NCBI GenBank assembly: GCA_905214715.1
Contig: CAJMMT010000009.1
Coordinates: 52,082 to 116,081 of the forward strand
DNA length: 64,000 nucleotides
Direction of reading: 5' to 3'
DNA from: an uncultured bacterium
GTDB taxonomy: Bacteria > Bacteroidota > Bacteroidia > Bacteroidales > Muribaculaceae
Shown: positions 17,639 to 25,735 of the stretch, piece by piece
How positions within the stretch are numbered: the stretch's first letter is position 1
Layout: every line of letters begins with the position of its first letter
The notes under the pieces: model-generated
Seen by the model: the letters and a program-made list of their open reading frames with translations, nothing else
The model's database searches: none
Told to the model about the DNA's origin: nothing
Made by a program: the position numbers and the translations under genes

Positions 17639-18469
17639 ATGATGGAAAACAACATCAAAACGGTTTTAAGTATAGCCGGCTCTGACAGTAGCGGGGGCGC
17701 GGGCATTCAGGCTGACCTGAAAACCTGTTGTGCATTGAACGTGTATGGCATGACGGCCATAACCGCACTGACAGCCCAGAACACTTTAGGCGTGCAAGGT
17801 ATCGCTGATACGAAACCTGAATTCGTAAAAGCACAGATAAAGGCGATTGTCGAAGATATAAGCCCAGATGCCGTAAAAATCGGTATGCTCGGTAATTCCG
17901 GAATAGCACATGCTGTGGCCGACTCCATAAGGGAGTTCGGACTTAAGAATGTAGTGCTCGACCCGGTGCTCGTGGCTTCTGCCGGGAGTTCTCTTTCGGG
18001 CGATACCGAAGAGACTGTAAGGGTAATGATAAACGAATTGGCGCCTTTGGCTACTTTGGTTACTCCTAATATTCCTGAGATGGAATGGTTATCGGGTATG
18101 GTTATAGATTCCGAAGACATTCGGTTATTTCCCTTGAGGCTTATGGAGCTTGCCGGATGTAAAGCCGTGTTGCTTAAGGGCGGACATGGCGATGATGATT
18201 ATGCGACCGACTATCTTGCCTATCATGATAAAAATGGCGGCATATGTGAACGTACCTATTCCGTCGCCAGAGTTTCTACTCCCAACAATCATGGTACCGG
18301 CTGCACTCTTTCGACAGCGATAGCTTGCTATCTCGCCAAAGGGGAGGAACTGCCTGTCGCGATTGAAAAAGGGAAATACTTTGTAACCGAAGCGTTGAAA
18401 GGCAGCCGATTAAAGAAGATCGGCAAAGGAACAGGTCCGCTTGATTTCTTTGCGCTTAAAAACACATAA
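17639..18469 (+). CDS. thiD: Hydroxymethylpyrimidine (phosphate) kinase ThiD
   Basis: This ribokinase-fold enzyme phosphorylates HMP and HMP-P to HMP-PP for thiamine synthesis. The protein is 276 residues (275 if the second ATG at 17642 is used). Seen are AGSDSSGGAGIQADLKTC near the N-terminus, GMTAITALTAQNT, VLDPVLVASAGSSL and the anion-hole signature NNHGTGCTLS with the catalytic region near Cys. It is followed 3 bp later by thiS. TPP-riboswitch-like sequence is not seen upstream. Confidence 0.95.
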   Translation: MMENNIKTVLSIAGSDSSGGAGIQADLKTCCALNVYGMTAITALTAQNTLGVQGIADTKPEFVKAQIKAIVEDISPDAVKIGMLGNSGIAHAVADSIREFGLKNVVLDPVLVASAGSSLSGDTEETVRVMINELAPLATLVTPNIPEMEWLSGMVIDSEDIRLFPLRLMELAGCKAVLLKGGHGDDDYATDYLAYHDKNGGICERTYSVARVSTPNNHGTGCTLSTAIACYLAKGEELPVAIEKGKYFVTEALKGSRLKKIGKGTGPLDFFALKNT

Positions 18470-18472
18470 GAT

Positions 18473-18679
18473 ATGAAGATTTATCTCAACGACAGAATTA
18501 TAGAGTTCGCATGCGAGGCAGAGCCGACAGTATCGCGTCTCGCAGAACAGGAAAACATAGGATCGCGTGGTGTGGCCTTGGCTATTAATGACAAGGTTGT
18601 ACGTAAGAATATGTGGGATGCCACTCTGCTAAAGGAAGGAGACAAGGTAACAGTTGTAAAAATCGCTTTCGGCGGTTGA
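18473..18679 (+). CDS. thiS: Sulfur carrier protein ThiS
   Basis: This 68-residue ubiquitin-like protein ends in Gly-Gly (KIAFGG). The C-terminus is adenylated and then made a thiocarboxylate that gives sulfur to the thiazole synthase ThiG. The internal EGDKVTVVKIAFGG is typical. It starts 3 bp after thiD. The adenylating enzyme (ThiF or a MoeB-like protein) is not in this window. Confidence 0.94.
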   Translation: MKIYLNDRIIEFACEAEPTVSRLAEQENIGSRGVALAINDKVVRKNMWDATLLKEGDKVTVVKIAFGG

Positions 18680-18697
18680 CAAAAGGCTGTATAGGAG

Positions 18698-19261
18698 ATG
18701 TTCTTGAAGATCGGCATCACTCTGCCCGGGTCCGGTAATCCCACGGCAGATGAAATATCTTGCGAAGGGAAACTTATAAAATGTTTTCTTGCGCAGAAAA
18801 AGATTGATATCGTGCATATCAGGAAGCCGGATTGGAGCCGGGAAGAAACAGAGGCCTTGATTAATTCCATTTCATCTGATCTGCATACGCGGATAAAATT
18901 GCATGATCATTTCTCGTTGTTGAACCGATTTGATCTTGGAGGTGTGCATCTTAATTCGCGTAATCCGGTGCCACCATCCAACGCACGTTCCGTAAGCAAA
19001 AGCCTGCACTCTATAGCGGAACTTATGGCAACCTGTGGGACGTGTTATGATTATGTAACCCTCTCCCCTATTTACGATTCTATATCAAAGCCCGGTTACA
19101 ACTCTCCTTTTCCAGAAGACCTCTCTTCGCTTACACCATTTATTGTAGGGAAAAATGTAGTGGCTTTGGGTGGAGTTACCCCGGAAAGATTGCCTTTTCT
19201 TGAAAGTATCGGGTTTTACGGAGCAGCGATGATGGGAGCTCTCTGGAATGAACCCTGTTGA
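18698..19261 (+). CDS. ThiE/TenI-like protein (thiamine phosphate synthase paralogue)
   Basis: This 187-residue TIM-barrel protein is related to ThiE/TenI: GGVHLNSRNPVPP corresponds to the family GGVHLG segment, followed by SKSLHS, DYVTLSPIYDSISKPGY and the phosphate-binding VVALGGVTPERL. Compared with the ThiE gene next to it, the N-terminal Q-R-K segment is altered (VHIRKPDW). It may be a TenI-like thiazole tautomerase or a second ThiE; sequence alone does not decide. It lies between thiS and thiE, and its last 14 bp overlap the upstream extension of the thiE frame. Confidence 0.8.
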   Translation: MFLKIGITLPGSGNPTADEISCEGKLIKCFLAQKKIDIVHIRKPDWSREETEALINSISSDLHTRIKLHDHFSLLNRFDLGGVHLNSRNPVPPSNARSVSKSLHSIAELMATCGTCYDYVTLSPIYDSISKPGYNSPFPEDLSSLTPFIVGKNVVALGGVTPERLPFLESIGFYGAAMMGALWNEPC

Positions 19262-19298
19262 CACAGGTAATGTTCTAAGAATACTAAAACACATATAT

Positions 19299-19934
19299 AT
19301 GCTGCAGTATATTACAAATACGGAATGTAAAGTTCCGGTTACAGATCAGATTCGCGAAGTCATAAAGGGAGGTGGCCGCTGGATTCAGATAAGAATGAAG
19401 GGAGCTTCCGACGAAGAGATAAAAAAAGTAGTGGATGAGATAATGCCATTGTGCATTGAGAAAGAAGTTTTCCTGATACTTAACGACAATCCGGAATTGG
19501 CCAAGGCTCTTAATGTGGGGGGCGTTCATCTTGGCAAAACAGATATGCTTCCCTCTCAGGCCAGGTTGCTGCTTGGCGCGGCGGCGGTGATTGGATGCAC
19601 TGCAAACACTTTCGACGACATACTCGCTGTGAGAAGTCTCGATGTGGATTATATAGGAATTGGTCCGTACAGATATACTGAGACTAAGAAGAATCTTGCA
19701 CCTGTACTCGGTATTGAAGGGATAAAGGCTATAACAGCCCAAATGACGGCAAAAGATATAACGCTGCCGACAGTTGCTGTAGGCGGCATAAGGCTTGAGG
19801 ATGTTGAACCGCTTATGACCGAGGGAGGCGTAAATGGGGTCGCTGTAAGCGGAGCCATAGCGTTTGCCGATGACATAGCCGCAGAAACAGCCCGATTTGT
19901 CGATGCTTGCGCGACAGCCGCTAAAAAGAAATAA
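19299..19934 (+). CDS. thiE: Thiamine phosphate synthase ThiE
   Basis: ThiE joins HMP-PP and thiazole phosphate into thiamine monophosphate. The ATG at 19299 gives 211 residues starting MLQYITNTECKVP, like other ThiE proteins. The frame is open to an ATG at 19248, which would overlap the previous gene. Key segments seen are WIQIRMKGAS (Q-R-K pyrophosphate site), GGVHLGKTD, IGCTANTFDD, YIGIGPYRYTETKK and VAVGGIRLEDV. It is the last gene of the first thi cluster and is followed by a terminator. Confidence 0.93.
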   Translation: MLQYITNTECKVPVTDQIREVIKGGGRWIQIRMKGASDEEIKKVVDEIMPLCIEKEVFLILNDNPELAKALNVGGVHLGKTDMLPSQARLLLGAAAVIGCTANTFDDILAVRSLDVDYIGIGPYRYTETKKNLAPVLGIEGIKAITAQMTAKDITLPTVAVGGIRLEDVEPLMTEGGVNGVAVSGAIAFADDIAAETARFVDACATAAKKK

Positions 19935-19955
19935 AGAAATTTAAATATACAAAAC

Positions 19956-19983
19956 GGAACCCCGGCATCTCTGTCGGGGTTCC
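19956..19983. terminator. Terminator between thiE and the outer-membrane barrel gene
   Basis: GGAACCCCG (19956-19964) pairs with CGGGGTTCC (19975-19983) around a 10-nt loop. It lies between convergent genes. An AAAA tract precedes it, giving T on the minus strand; the plus side has no clear T-run. Confidence 0.72.
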
Positions 19984-20005
19984 TGCATTATGTGAAAAAA
20001 CTGTT

Positions 20006-22123
20006 TTATCTTCCTCCTGCCGTGGAATGGTCTGCGTTGGCGTCGATATCCACGAGTTTTTGAGCGCCTCGTTTCTGCCGCCCCCATTGCAGATTATAGT
20101 TTATTGCTATGTATGGCATGCGCATATCAAGACGCATATGCTGCTCGTTGGTGTTCCATTTACTCCGAGACTCGCTTCCCTGATCGTATTTGCCGAACGG
20201 CATTATGATACCCGCGCTGAACTGCCACGATTTCCAGTTGTAACTGAGATCGATGATATTCATATCTTCTCCCCATGATATTTTTTCGCCCCATAAGTCG
20301 CGCTGGGCACGGATATATTGTCCTGTGAGAGTGAATCCCCAATGAGAGACTGATATCTCCGCGTTGCCGCTCCATCCGTCGCTATGCAAGTCATATCCCG
20401 TACCACGCATACGTTCCATTCTGTATTGAAGATAGCCGCTGAGCATAAGCCAATTCGGTATGATGTCAATTTGAGGAGCGAGGAAGAACGAGAGATTCTG
20501 CAACCCGCGGCTGTTTTCATATGTGGTTATGAGTCGGTTGTCGTTCCAATACAGGAGCGGGGTTATGGCGTTGGGCGAAGTGAAGGCTCTCACACCGAAA
20601 ATACCGTTTACACGTGGCAAATTGAATCCGTAGCGGAACGTCAACATATATGAGTTGGCAGTCTTTATATTCTGATTACCTACGCGCCACTGAAAACCGT
20701 CAAGCTGCTGGGGCACGATGTTGGTTTCGGCGAGAGATGGTGTTGATTGCCATGATGTGAAGTTGAGGCGGAAATTATGATTCTGGTTCAAAGAGTAAGT
20801 GATGGTAGCCTGAGGACGCGGACTCCATGAATGGTTTCCCTGATTCGTTTCCTTAAATAGAAAATCGGTATATTGCACACCCATACCGGCGGTTGCCGTC
20901 CATTTGCCGAAGCGATGGAAATATTCCGCGAAGAAGTAGACTTTGTCTTGTCGCTGATGGAATATCTTTCCGTCAAGGTTCTCATAGTGAGAGCGGTTAC
21001 GATTGGCCGTGTAAGATGCTCCGGCAGTCAGACGGCCATTTCCCCAATTCTTAATATAATTGGCTTCTACTGCATAGGCCTGGTTCCTGTCCTTGATCGA
21101 GGTGTGTATGTCTGTAAGATAATTCGGAGAATACTGCATTTGCTCCAGGTAATCTGAAAAAGATCGTCCGAAATAGAAAGAACTGCTGAAATCCACAATC
21201 AACATCTGCTTTTTTGGAAGGTTTTGGTGCCAATAAAGTGAAACCGATGGTGTAGGCCCCGTGTTCCCGTGCGATTCAGTCAGCAGTATATTATCCAAGC
21301 CGTTGCTCATCGAGAGAATACCTCGGTAAAGAGTCTTGTCGGTTACATTTTGCCATAGGCGGAGTTCCGCCATCACCACAGTCGTGTCCGGTTTGATGTA
21401 ACTGTATGAAGCCCACGCCCCGGCCTGGGTATTATCAAGCGATCCGCCGCGCGATGTTTCATTGCGCGTCAGGGATGTTCCGTCGGGATACATGAACGTC
21501 TCTTTATAATCGCGGTGTGTCTTTATCTTATTGGTGAGTTTGTATTGGCCTCCCACTTCCCATTGGGAACGACCTGTGTTGAATTTAGCGTCGGCCATAT
21601 AGAATCCCCATGCCTGATTTACTGCCGGACGGGCCATAGTCATCAGTGAACCACCTACGGTAGGATTCGTTACAATGAAATTCAGCACATAATTAGCACC
21701 GCCATAGCGAAGACCCGGGTTGTCGATCCATTCTACGCGCTTTATCGTTTCCGGTAGCAGTGCCCGCACTTGGTCAACAGTCGATTCGCGACCGTTTATG
21801 CGCACCTGTACCGACTGCCCGGACGCGCGGATAGAGCCAAGTGCGTCGCTGACACTTAAAGATGGTATCATGAGATTATTGAGCAACTGCATGCCGTTTT
21901 TCGAGTTCTCGACAGCACTTTTTGATGGATGATAGACATCCATGTCCGCTTTCCTTATGACTTTAGGTGCCTGGATCTCTATTTCCTGAAGTTCCTGTAA
22001 TTTTATCGAATCATTTTCAACATCCTGAGCTGATGATAACAACGGGAACAATGTTGTGAAAATAAGAAGTTTGTTGAACCCCAATCTCTTTGGAGTCATG
22101 TGTTCTTTGCTATGTCCTGTCAT
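20006..22123 (-). CDS. Outer-membrane beta-barrel protein, TonB-receptor-like with plug
   Basis: This 705-residue protein has a signal peptide ending near SSAQ. The ATG 24 bases further in (MTPKRLGFNKLLIF) makes a neater signal peptide and may be the true start. Residues about 40-170 resemble a short TonB-dependent plug (ELQEIEIQAPKVI..., then VQVRINGRESTVDQVRALLPETIKRVEWIDNPGLRYG). The rest has alternating aromatic strands like the family-3 outer-membrane barrel. It lacks the N-terminal carboxypeptidase-like domain and a SusD partner, so a polysaccharide-utilisation role is not supported. The substrate is unknown. It converges on thiE. Confidence 0.8.
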   Translation of the reverse strand: MTGHSKEHMTPKRLGFNKLLIFTTLFPLLSSAQDVENDSIKLQELQEIEIQAPKVIRKADMDVYHPSKSAVENSKNGMQLLNNLMIPSLSVSDALGSIRASGQSVQVRINGRESTVDQVRALLPETIKRVEWIDNPGLRYGGANYVLNFIVTNPTVGGSLMTMARPAVNQAWGFYMADAKFNTGRSQWEVGGQYKLTNKIKTHRDYKETFMYPDGTSLTRNETSRGGSLDNTQAGAWASYSYIKPDTTVVMAELRLWQNVTDKTLYRGILSMSNGLDNILLTESHGNTGPTPSVSLYWHQNLPKKQMLIVDFSSSFYFGRSFSDYLEQMQYSPNYLTDIHTSIKDRNQAYAVEANYIKNWGNGRLTAGASYTANRNRSHYENLDGKIFHQRQDKVYFFAEYFHRFGKWTATAGMGVQYTDFLFKETNQGNHSWSPRPQATITYSLNQNHNFRLNFTSWQSTPSLAETNIVPQQLDGFQWRVGNQNIKTANSYMLTFRYGFNLPRVNGIFGVRAFTSPNAITPLLYWNDNRLITTYENSRGLQNLSFFLAPQIDIIPNWLMLSGYLQYRMERMRGTGYDLHSDGWSGNAEISVSHWGFTLTGQYIRAQRDLWGEKISWGEDMNIIDLSYNWKSWQFSAGIIMPFGKYDQGSESRSKWNTNEQHMRLDMRMPYIAINYNLQWGRQKRGAQKLVDIDANADHSTAGGR

Positions 22124-22575
22124 AGTGTCTAATAAATCATTTTAATATTTAGCATACGGCCAAATAGCGCCGCCGGCATAAGATTACAAAACTTATACCT
22201 AAATGTCAACCTGTTATCAATAAGCTAAATACAAATTAAGATGATTGTACGATTCCGGACGGTCATCCCGTTTCGGACAATAAATGCTCTTTGTGGCCAA
22301 ACCTTCGCCAACTCAATAATTCAAATATCTCCATAGCACCATCAGGTTATTATCAAACATTCTCTAACACTTGCGTAAGCCACTGGGATTGATGCGATGA
22401 AAATGCCTACCGCAACCTATTTGCGGGTAGCGAGTGGAGCGGCTATATATTGCGCCGTCCGATTCATCACTCAGTGTTAAATACAAACATTCTCAGTGAA
22501 CATACCTTTATAATGCAAAACTACTGTACCGTTATATTTCAGACATCAACAAATGTTGAAAAGTGACATTCCCTT
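22124..22575. other. Gene-free stretch with a relic acyltransferase fragment
   Basis: These 452 bases separate the barrel gene from the Crp-like regulator. The only named content is the decayed fragment at 22368-22468. The first 240 bases are AT-rich and probably carry the barrel-gene promoter, but I see no good -7 box on the minus strand (CAAAACTTA at about 22186 has one base too many). No RNA gene was recognised. Confidence 0.6.
22368..22468 (-). pseudogene. Relic C-terminal fragment of an acyltransferase gene
   Basis: These 101 bases align without gaps to 23640-23740 inside the intact acyltransferase gene, with 80 identical positions by my count (about 79%), in the same orientation. Translated in the matching frame it reads MNRTAQYIAAPLATRK, a TAG stop, then VAVGIFIASIPVAYAS; the intact copy reads MNWAAQHADAPLGTHIW, then VAVSIFIASIAVAYAS. 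The stop falls where the intact gene has Trp. Similarity ends abruptly on both sides. It is the remnant of a second, lost acyltransferase copy or of a partial duplication. Confidence 0.85.
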
Positions 22576-23148
22576 TCAGATATTTTTTCTTAATCTACTT
22601 AGATGAGTGGGCGTGATTTTCAGGAAAGAAGCGATATTGCGAAGTGAGAATAGCGAGAATAAGTCAGGATGCAGGGAAATCAATTCGTTGTATCGCTGCT
22701 GAGGGGTCTTGGTATATAAATCCTTGTATCTGTCATAAACGGTGCTGAACACGGCCTCAGTAGATTCCAATATGACGGACATAAGCTCATTGTCTTGATT
22801 CAGACGCTCTTGAATCTGTTTTGTCGAAACACACAGAATATCGCATGGTGTGGTGGCTATTACAGAGGTGCGGGCCTTTATGCCGTGAAAGGAGAATGGG
22901 AAATCGGAAACAAATTCACCGGCAAATTCCAATCCTAATATATACTCGGTACCGTCCGTGCCATAAGCCGTATATTTTAGTGTTCCCGACTGTATGAATC
23001 CGAAATATCTTGCCACTTCTCCTTCCCGGAAGAAGTAATCACCTCGATTGTAATGAATGGGAACACCTTCCTCCATACATAGTTTCTCCCAGTATTCCAC
23101 TGCCGGGCAGTCAATATAGGAATTGAATTTTTTATAGTTCATAATCAA
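22576..23148 (-). CDS. Crp/Fnr-family transcriptional regulator
   Basis: This 190-residue protein has an N-terminal cyclic-nucleotide-binding-type beta-roll (about 20-115: NRGDYFFREGEVARYFGFIQSGTLKY, then GLEFAGEFVSDF), the dimer helix, and a short C-terminal helix-turn-helix (LRNIASFLKITPTHLSRLRK). The wing is minimal, as is usual in Bacteroidetes members. There is no Cys cluster for an Fe-S sensor and the ligand is unknown. A second in-frame ATG lies at codon 3. It is flanked by two gene-poor stretches and lies between the relic fragment and the intact acyltransferase, so it may regulate local accessory genes. Confidence 0.87.
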   Translation of the reverse strand: MIMNYKKFNSYIDCPAVEYWEKLCMEEGVPIHYNRGDYFFREGEVARYFGFIQSGTLKYTAYGTDGTEYILGLEFAGEFVSDFPFSFHGIKARTSVIATTPCDILCVSTKQIQERLNQDNELMSVILESTEAVFSTVYDRYKDLYTKTPQQRYNELISLHPDLFSLFSLRNIASFLKITPTHLSRLRKNI

Positions 23149-23568
23149 AACCGTGGTTTACGGCCGGGGTATAAAATAATACGTGAGCCAACTATGCCAC
23201 TTCCAAACTGACGGTCGTAGGAAACCGAATGATGCGGATGTAACGATAGAGGCCCACGCTATAGGCGTGAGAACCACTATGCCATCTCTTGCATCATTAG
23301 AAAATTTCCTACGTTTTCAGTTTACAAGATGAGCATAACGCTATTTATATCTCAATATGTCGTGCAGAGGAATGATCCTCCGCGGTGCAAATTTAACTAT
23401 AATTCCCGAGTTTAAGGATGCATCACCCTAATTATTGTTGAATTGATAAAACGTACCCTTCCGTCATGTTGTAAATAATTGAGACGGAGGGGAAATCTAA
23501 GCGCAGGTATATCAAGAACTATCGGATATATGCGAAGATATAGTATTGTCAATAACGCTTGATTAATC
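23149..23568. other. Gene-free stretch upstream of the Crp-like regulator
   Basis: These 420 bases have no convincing frame. They hold a 9-nt inverted repeat, CGTAGGAAA (23216-23224) and TTTCCTACG (23305-23313), a short hairpin CACGC/GCGTG near 23251-23265, and two copies of ACTATGCCA. None identifies a known element. The promoter of the Crp-like gene should lie at its left end, but no clear box is visible. Confidence 0.5.
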
Positions 23569-24744
23569 TTATGATTTCATTTTTGAATAAATAAATCTAT
23601 CGGTTAGCCATTTGCGGATGGGAATGTCGTAAGCTTTCACACTTGCGTAAGCCACTGCGATCGAGGCGATGAATATGCTGACCGCAACCCAGATGTGGGT
23701 GCCGAGCGGAGCGTCGGCATGTTGCGCCGCCCAGTTCATCTGCACATATATCATGGGATAGTGGGTGATATAGAGCGGATAGGAAATCATGCCGAGAAAT
23801 TTGCATATGGAAGTTGTGCGTTTCCCTTTCAACTCGCTTCCGGCTCCGGCGGCTACTATAGCAGGATACACGAACAGAATTACTAAGGCGCAGTAAAGTC
23901 CGTTAAGCCATGCATGTGTCTCACCTCCGATATGAGGAACCACTAAAGTGGCGGCTACCGCGCATGAGCACCATGTCATCGCGCCACGTTTGATCTTGAT
24001 ACGCCATTTGCTCAGCCGATAGAGCAGCAGTCCTCCGAAGAACGGATAAAGCAGACGGCACATACCGATATATATTTGGTCTGGTGTCAGCCCGAAACCA
24101 CCTATGACGGTATATTTAGCATAGTTCCGAATTTCGAGAAGTCCGGACACGTCGATGTTCATGACGAGGTCAATCGTCAGAAATGCCGACAGAAATACGA
24201 AGACAGCGAGTAAAATAGTATTGAACCGGCGTATAAGCAACGCGTAAAGGATATTGGCGATATACTCCCACAGAAGCGACCATTGCGCTCCGTTAAGAGA
24301 GTTTATTTCCTTCCAACCACGGATATCCATTGATGGCGGTGTAGGAAACATTATGCAACCGAGCACAAGTATCAGCAGCACTTTCCACCACGGAGTCTGC
24401 ATCACAAGTTCGAATCCTGGTGCAGCTCCGAAATAGAACCAGAACGCACCGATAAAAGACCCAAGTATCACCATCGGTTGCAGGCGTATCAGTCTGCGTT
24501 TGAAGAAATTCCAGGTTGACATCCGTTTCCAGCGGTCATCATAGGCGTAGCCTATCACGAACCCCGAAAGAACAAAAAAGAAATCTACAGCAAGATAACC
24601 GTGATTGAGTATCTGGTCTCTCGGGCCGCTTGAATATGTTTCAAATAAATGAAACGCCACCACTATCATGGCGGCTACTCCACGAAGTCCGTCAAGTATT
24701 TCAAATCTCGGTTTTGAGGATAATGGAATTGCTTCAGGTGTCAT
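23569..24744 (-). CDS. Membrane acyltransferase (acyltransferase-3 / OafA-like family)
   Basis: This 391-residue inner-membrane protein has about ten transmembrane helices. The N-terminal motif LDGLRGVAAMIVVAFHLF carries the conserved Arg21 and His32 of acyltransferase-3 proteins, with DFFFVLSGFVIGYAY following. This family O-acetylates (or otherwise acylates) polysaccharides and lipids, taking the acyl group from the cytoplasm. The acceptor is unknown. There is no neighbouring polysaccharide-synthesis operon. It is divergent from the AraC-type regulator with a 90-bp gap, so that regulator may control it. Part of its C-terminal region is duplicated as the relic at 22368-22468. Confidence 0.88.
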   Translation of the reverse strand: MTPEAIPLSSKPRFEILDGLRGVAAMIVVAFHLFETYSSGPRDQILNHGYLAVDFFFVLSGFVIGYAYDDRWKRMSTWNFFKRRLIRLQPMVILGSFIGAFWFYFGAAPGFELVMQTPWWKVLLILVLGCIMFPTPPSMDIRGWKEINSLNGAQWSLLWEYIANILYALLIRRFNTILLAVFVFLSAFLTIDLVMNIDVSGLLEIRNYAKYTVIGGFGLTPDQIYIGMCRLLYPFFGGLLLYRLSKWRIKIKRGAMTWCSCAVAATLVVPHIGGETHAWLNGLYCALVILFVYPAIVAAGAGSELKGKRTTSICKFLGMISYPLYITHYPMIYVQMNWAAQHADAPLGTHIWVAVSIFIASIAVAYASVKAYDIPIRKWLTDRFIYSKMKS

Positions 24745-24766
24745 AAATATTATGTTAGTTATGAAG

Positions 24767-24774
24767 CAAAGTTA
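24767..24774 (-). promoter_or_regulatory. Candidate -7 element for the acyltransferase gene
   Basis: The minus strand reads TAACTTTG, a match to TAnnTTTG, 22 bp before the start codon. No TTG lies at the right distance. Confidence 0.4.
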
Positions 24775-24822
24775 GTAAGAATGCATTGCATTATATTTAC
24801 TGATAGTTTAAAATAATTGAAC

Positions 24823-24830
24823 TATATTTG
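24823..24830 (+). promoter_or_regulatory. Candidate -7 element (TATATTTG) next to the AraC-type gene
   Basis: TATATTTG is a perfect -7 box but lies only 4 nt before the likely ATG at 24835. If used, the message would have almost no leader. No TTG is seen at 19-20 nt. Confidence 0.4.
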
Positions 24831-24834
24831 CATT

Positions 24835-25680
24835 ATGGACACCGCGGCATTTATACTTGATTATGTCTGTCTTCCCCCTGTTCGCCAGATAGGCGCGCAT
24901 TCCCATTCCAAATGGGAATTGTCGCATGTAATATGTGGTGCCGGGGTACGTACTGTCGGCGACCTCACAGAGCCTATCTCCGAAGGGGAAATAATACTTA
25001 TCCCGCCACACATTTCTCATGTGTGGAAATTTGACCCGACATATACGGATGCAGACGGAAATATATCGAATATAACGATCCTCTTCGAAACGGCGACACT
25101 TGATAGACTCGCATTCGCGATTCCGGAGATAACCGGTGTAGTAAATAAGCTAAAATCGCTGACCAATGCTATATGTCTCGGTGGGACTGCATATGATAAG
25201 GCGTATGAATTGCTGGGAGACATGCGTGGTATAACGCCCAATGCACGTACACCGAAAATGATTGAGTTACTCCAGGCGATAGCTGCCGCAGACATTTATG
25301 TTTCTGCTGGGCGAAACAATACGTTGAGCCGTATCGAACAGCGTCTTGAAAATGTGCGGGTGTTCTGTAATTGCAATTACGCCCGTGAAATATCGCTTGA
25401 AGAAATGGCTGCCCATGTAGGAATGAACAAGTCGGCGTTCTGCACGTTCATGCGCCGCCATGCCGGAAAGAGCTTTTCAGAATTTATGAATGATATCCGT
25501 CTCGAACGTGCTGTTGAAATGCTGCTTCACACAGACAAGAACATAGCAGACATAGCCTATGATAGCGGTTTTGCCAGTGTAACTTATTTCAACCGTCTGT
25601 TCCGAAACAAGTATAACCGCACCCCAAAATCAGTAAGGATTGAAAAAGCGGCTCCGGCTATGCCGGAACCGCCATTATGA
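24835..25680 (+). CDS. AraC-family transcriptional regulator
   Basis: This 281-residue protein starts from the ATG at 24835 (MDTAAFILDYVCLPPVRQIGAHSHSKWEL); the frame also has a TTG 18 bp upstream. The N-terminal half is a cupin-like sensor (HSHSKWELSHVI, then GEIILIPPHISHVWKF). The C-terminal 100 residues form the double helix-turn-helix: ISLEEMAAHVGMNKSAFCTFMRRHAGKSFSEFMNDIRLERA, then NIADIAYDSGFASVTYFNRLFRNKYNRTPKSVR. It probably senses a small molecule, unknown. It is divergent from the acyltransferase gene and convergent with the GH57 gene. Confidence 0.9.
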   Translation: MDTAAFILDYVCLPPVRQIGAHSHSKWELSHVICGAGVRTVGDLTEPISEGEIILIPPHISHVWKFDPTYTDADGNISNITILFETATLDRLAFAIPEITGVVNKLKSLTNAICLGGTAYDKAYELLGDMRGITPNARTPKMIELLQAIAAADIYVSAGRNNTLSRIEQRLENVRVFCNCNYAREISLEEMAAHVGMNKSAFCTFMRRHAGKSFSEFMNDIRLERAVEMLLHTDKNIADIAYDSGFASVTYFNRLFRNKYNRTPKSVRIEKAAPAMPEPPL

Positions 25681-25735
25681 TCTCTTATCCGCTTTAGAGC
25701 ATGTTTATTTTTAACACAAATAAAAGAACATACTT

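Noticed and set aside
20006..22123. SusC-type receptor of a polysaccharide-utilisation locus
   Set aside because: There is no N-terminal carboxypeptidase-like domain and no SusD gene beside it. The shorter plug-and-barrel type fits better.
23216..23313. Inverted repeat CGTAGGAAA/TTTCCTACG as ends of an insertion sequence
   Set aside because: The arms are 9 bp, the enclosed DNA is about 80 bp and there is no transposase frame or target duplication. It is noted only as part of a gene-free stretch.
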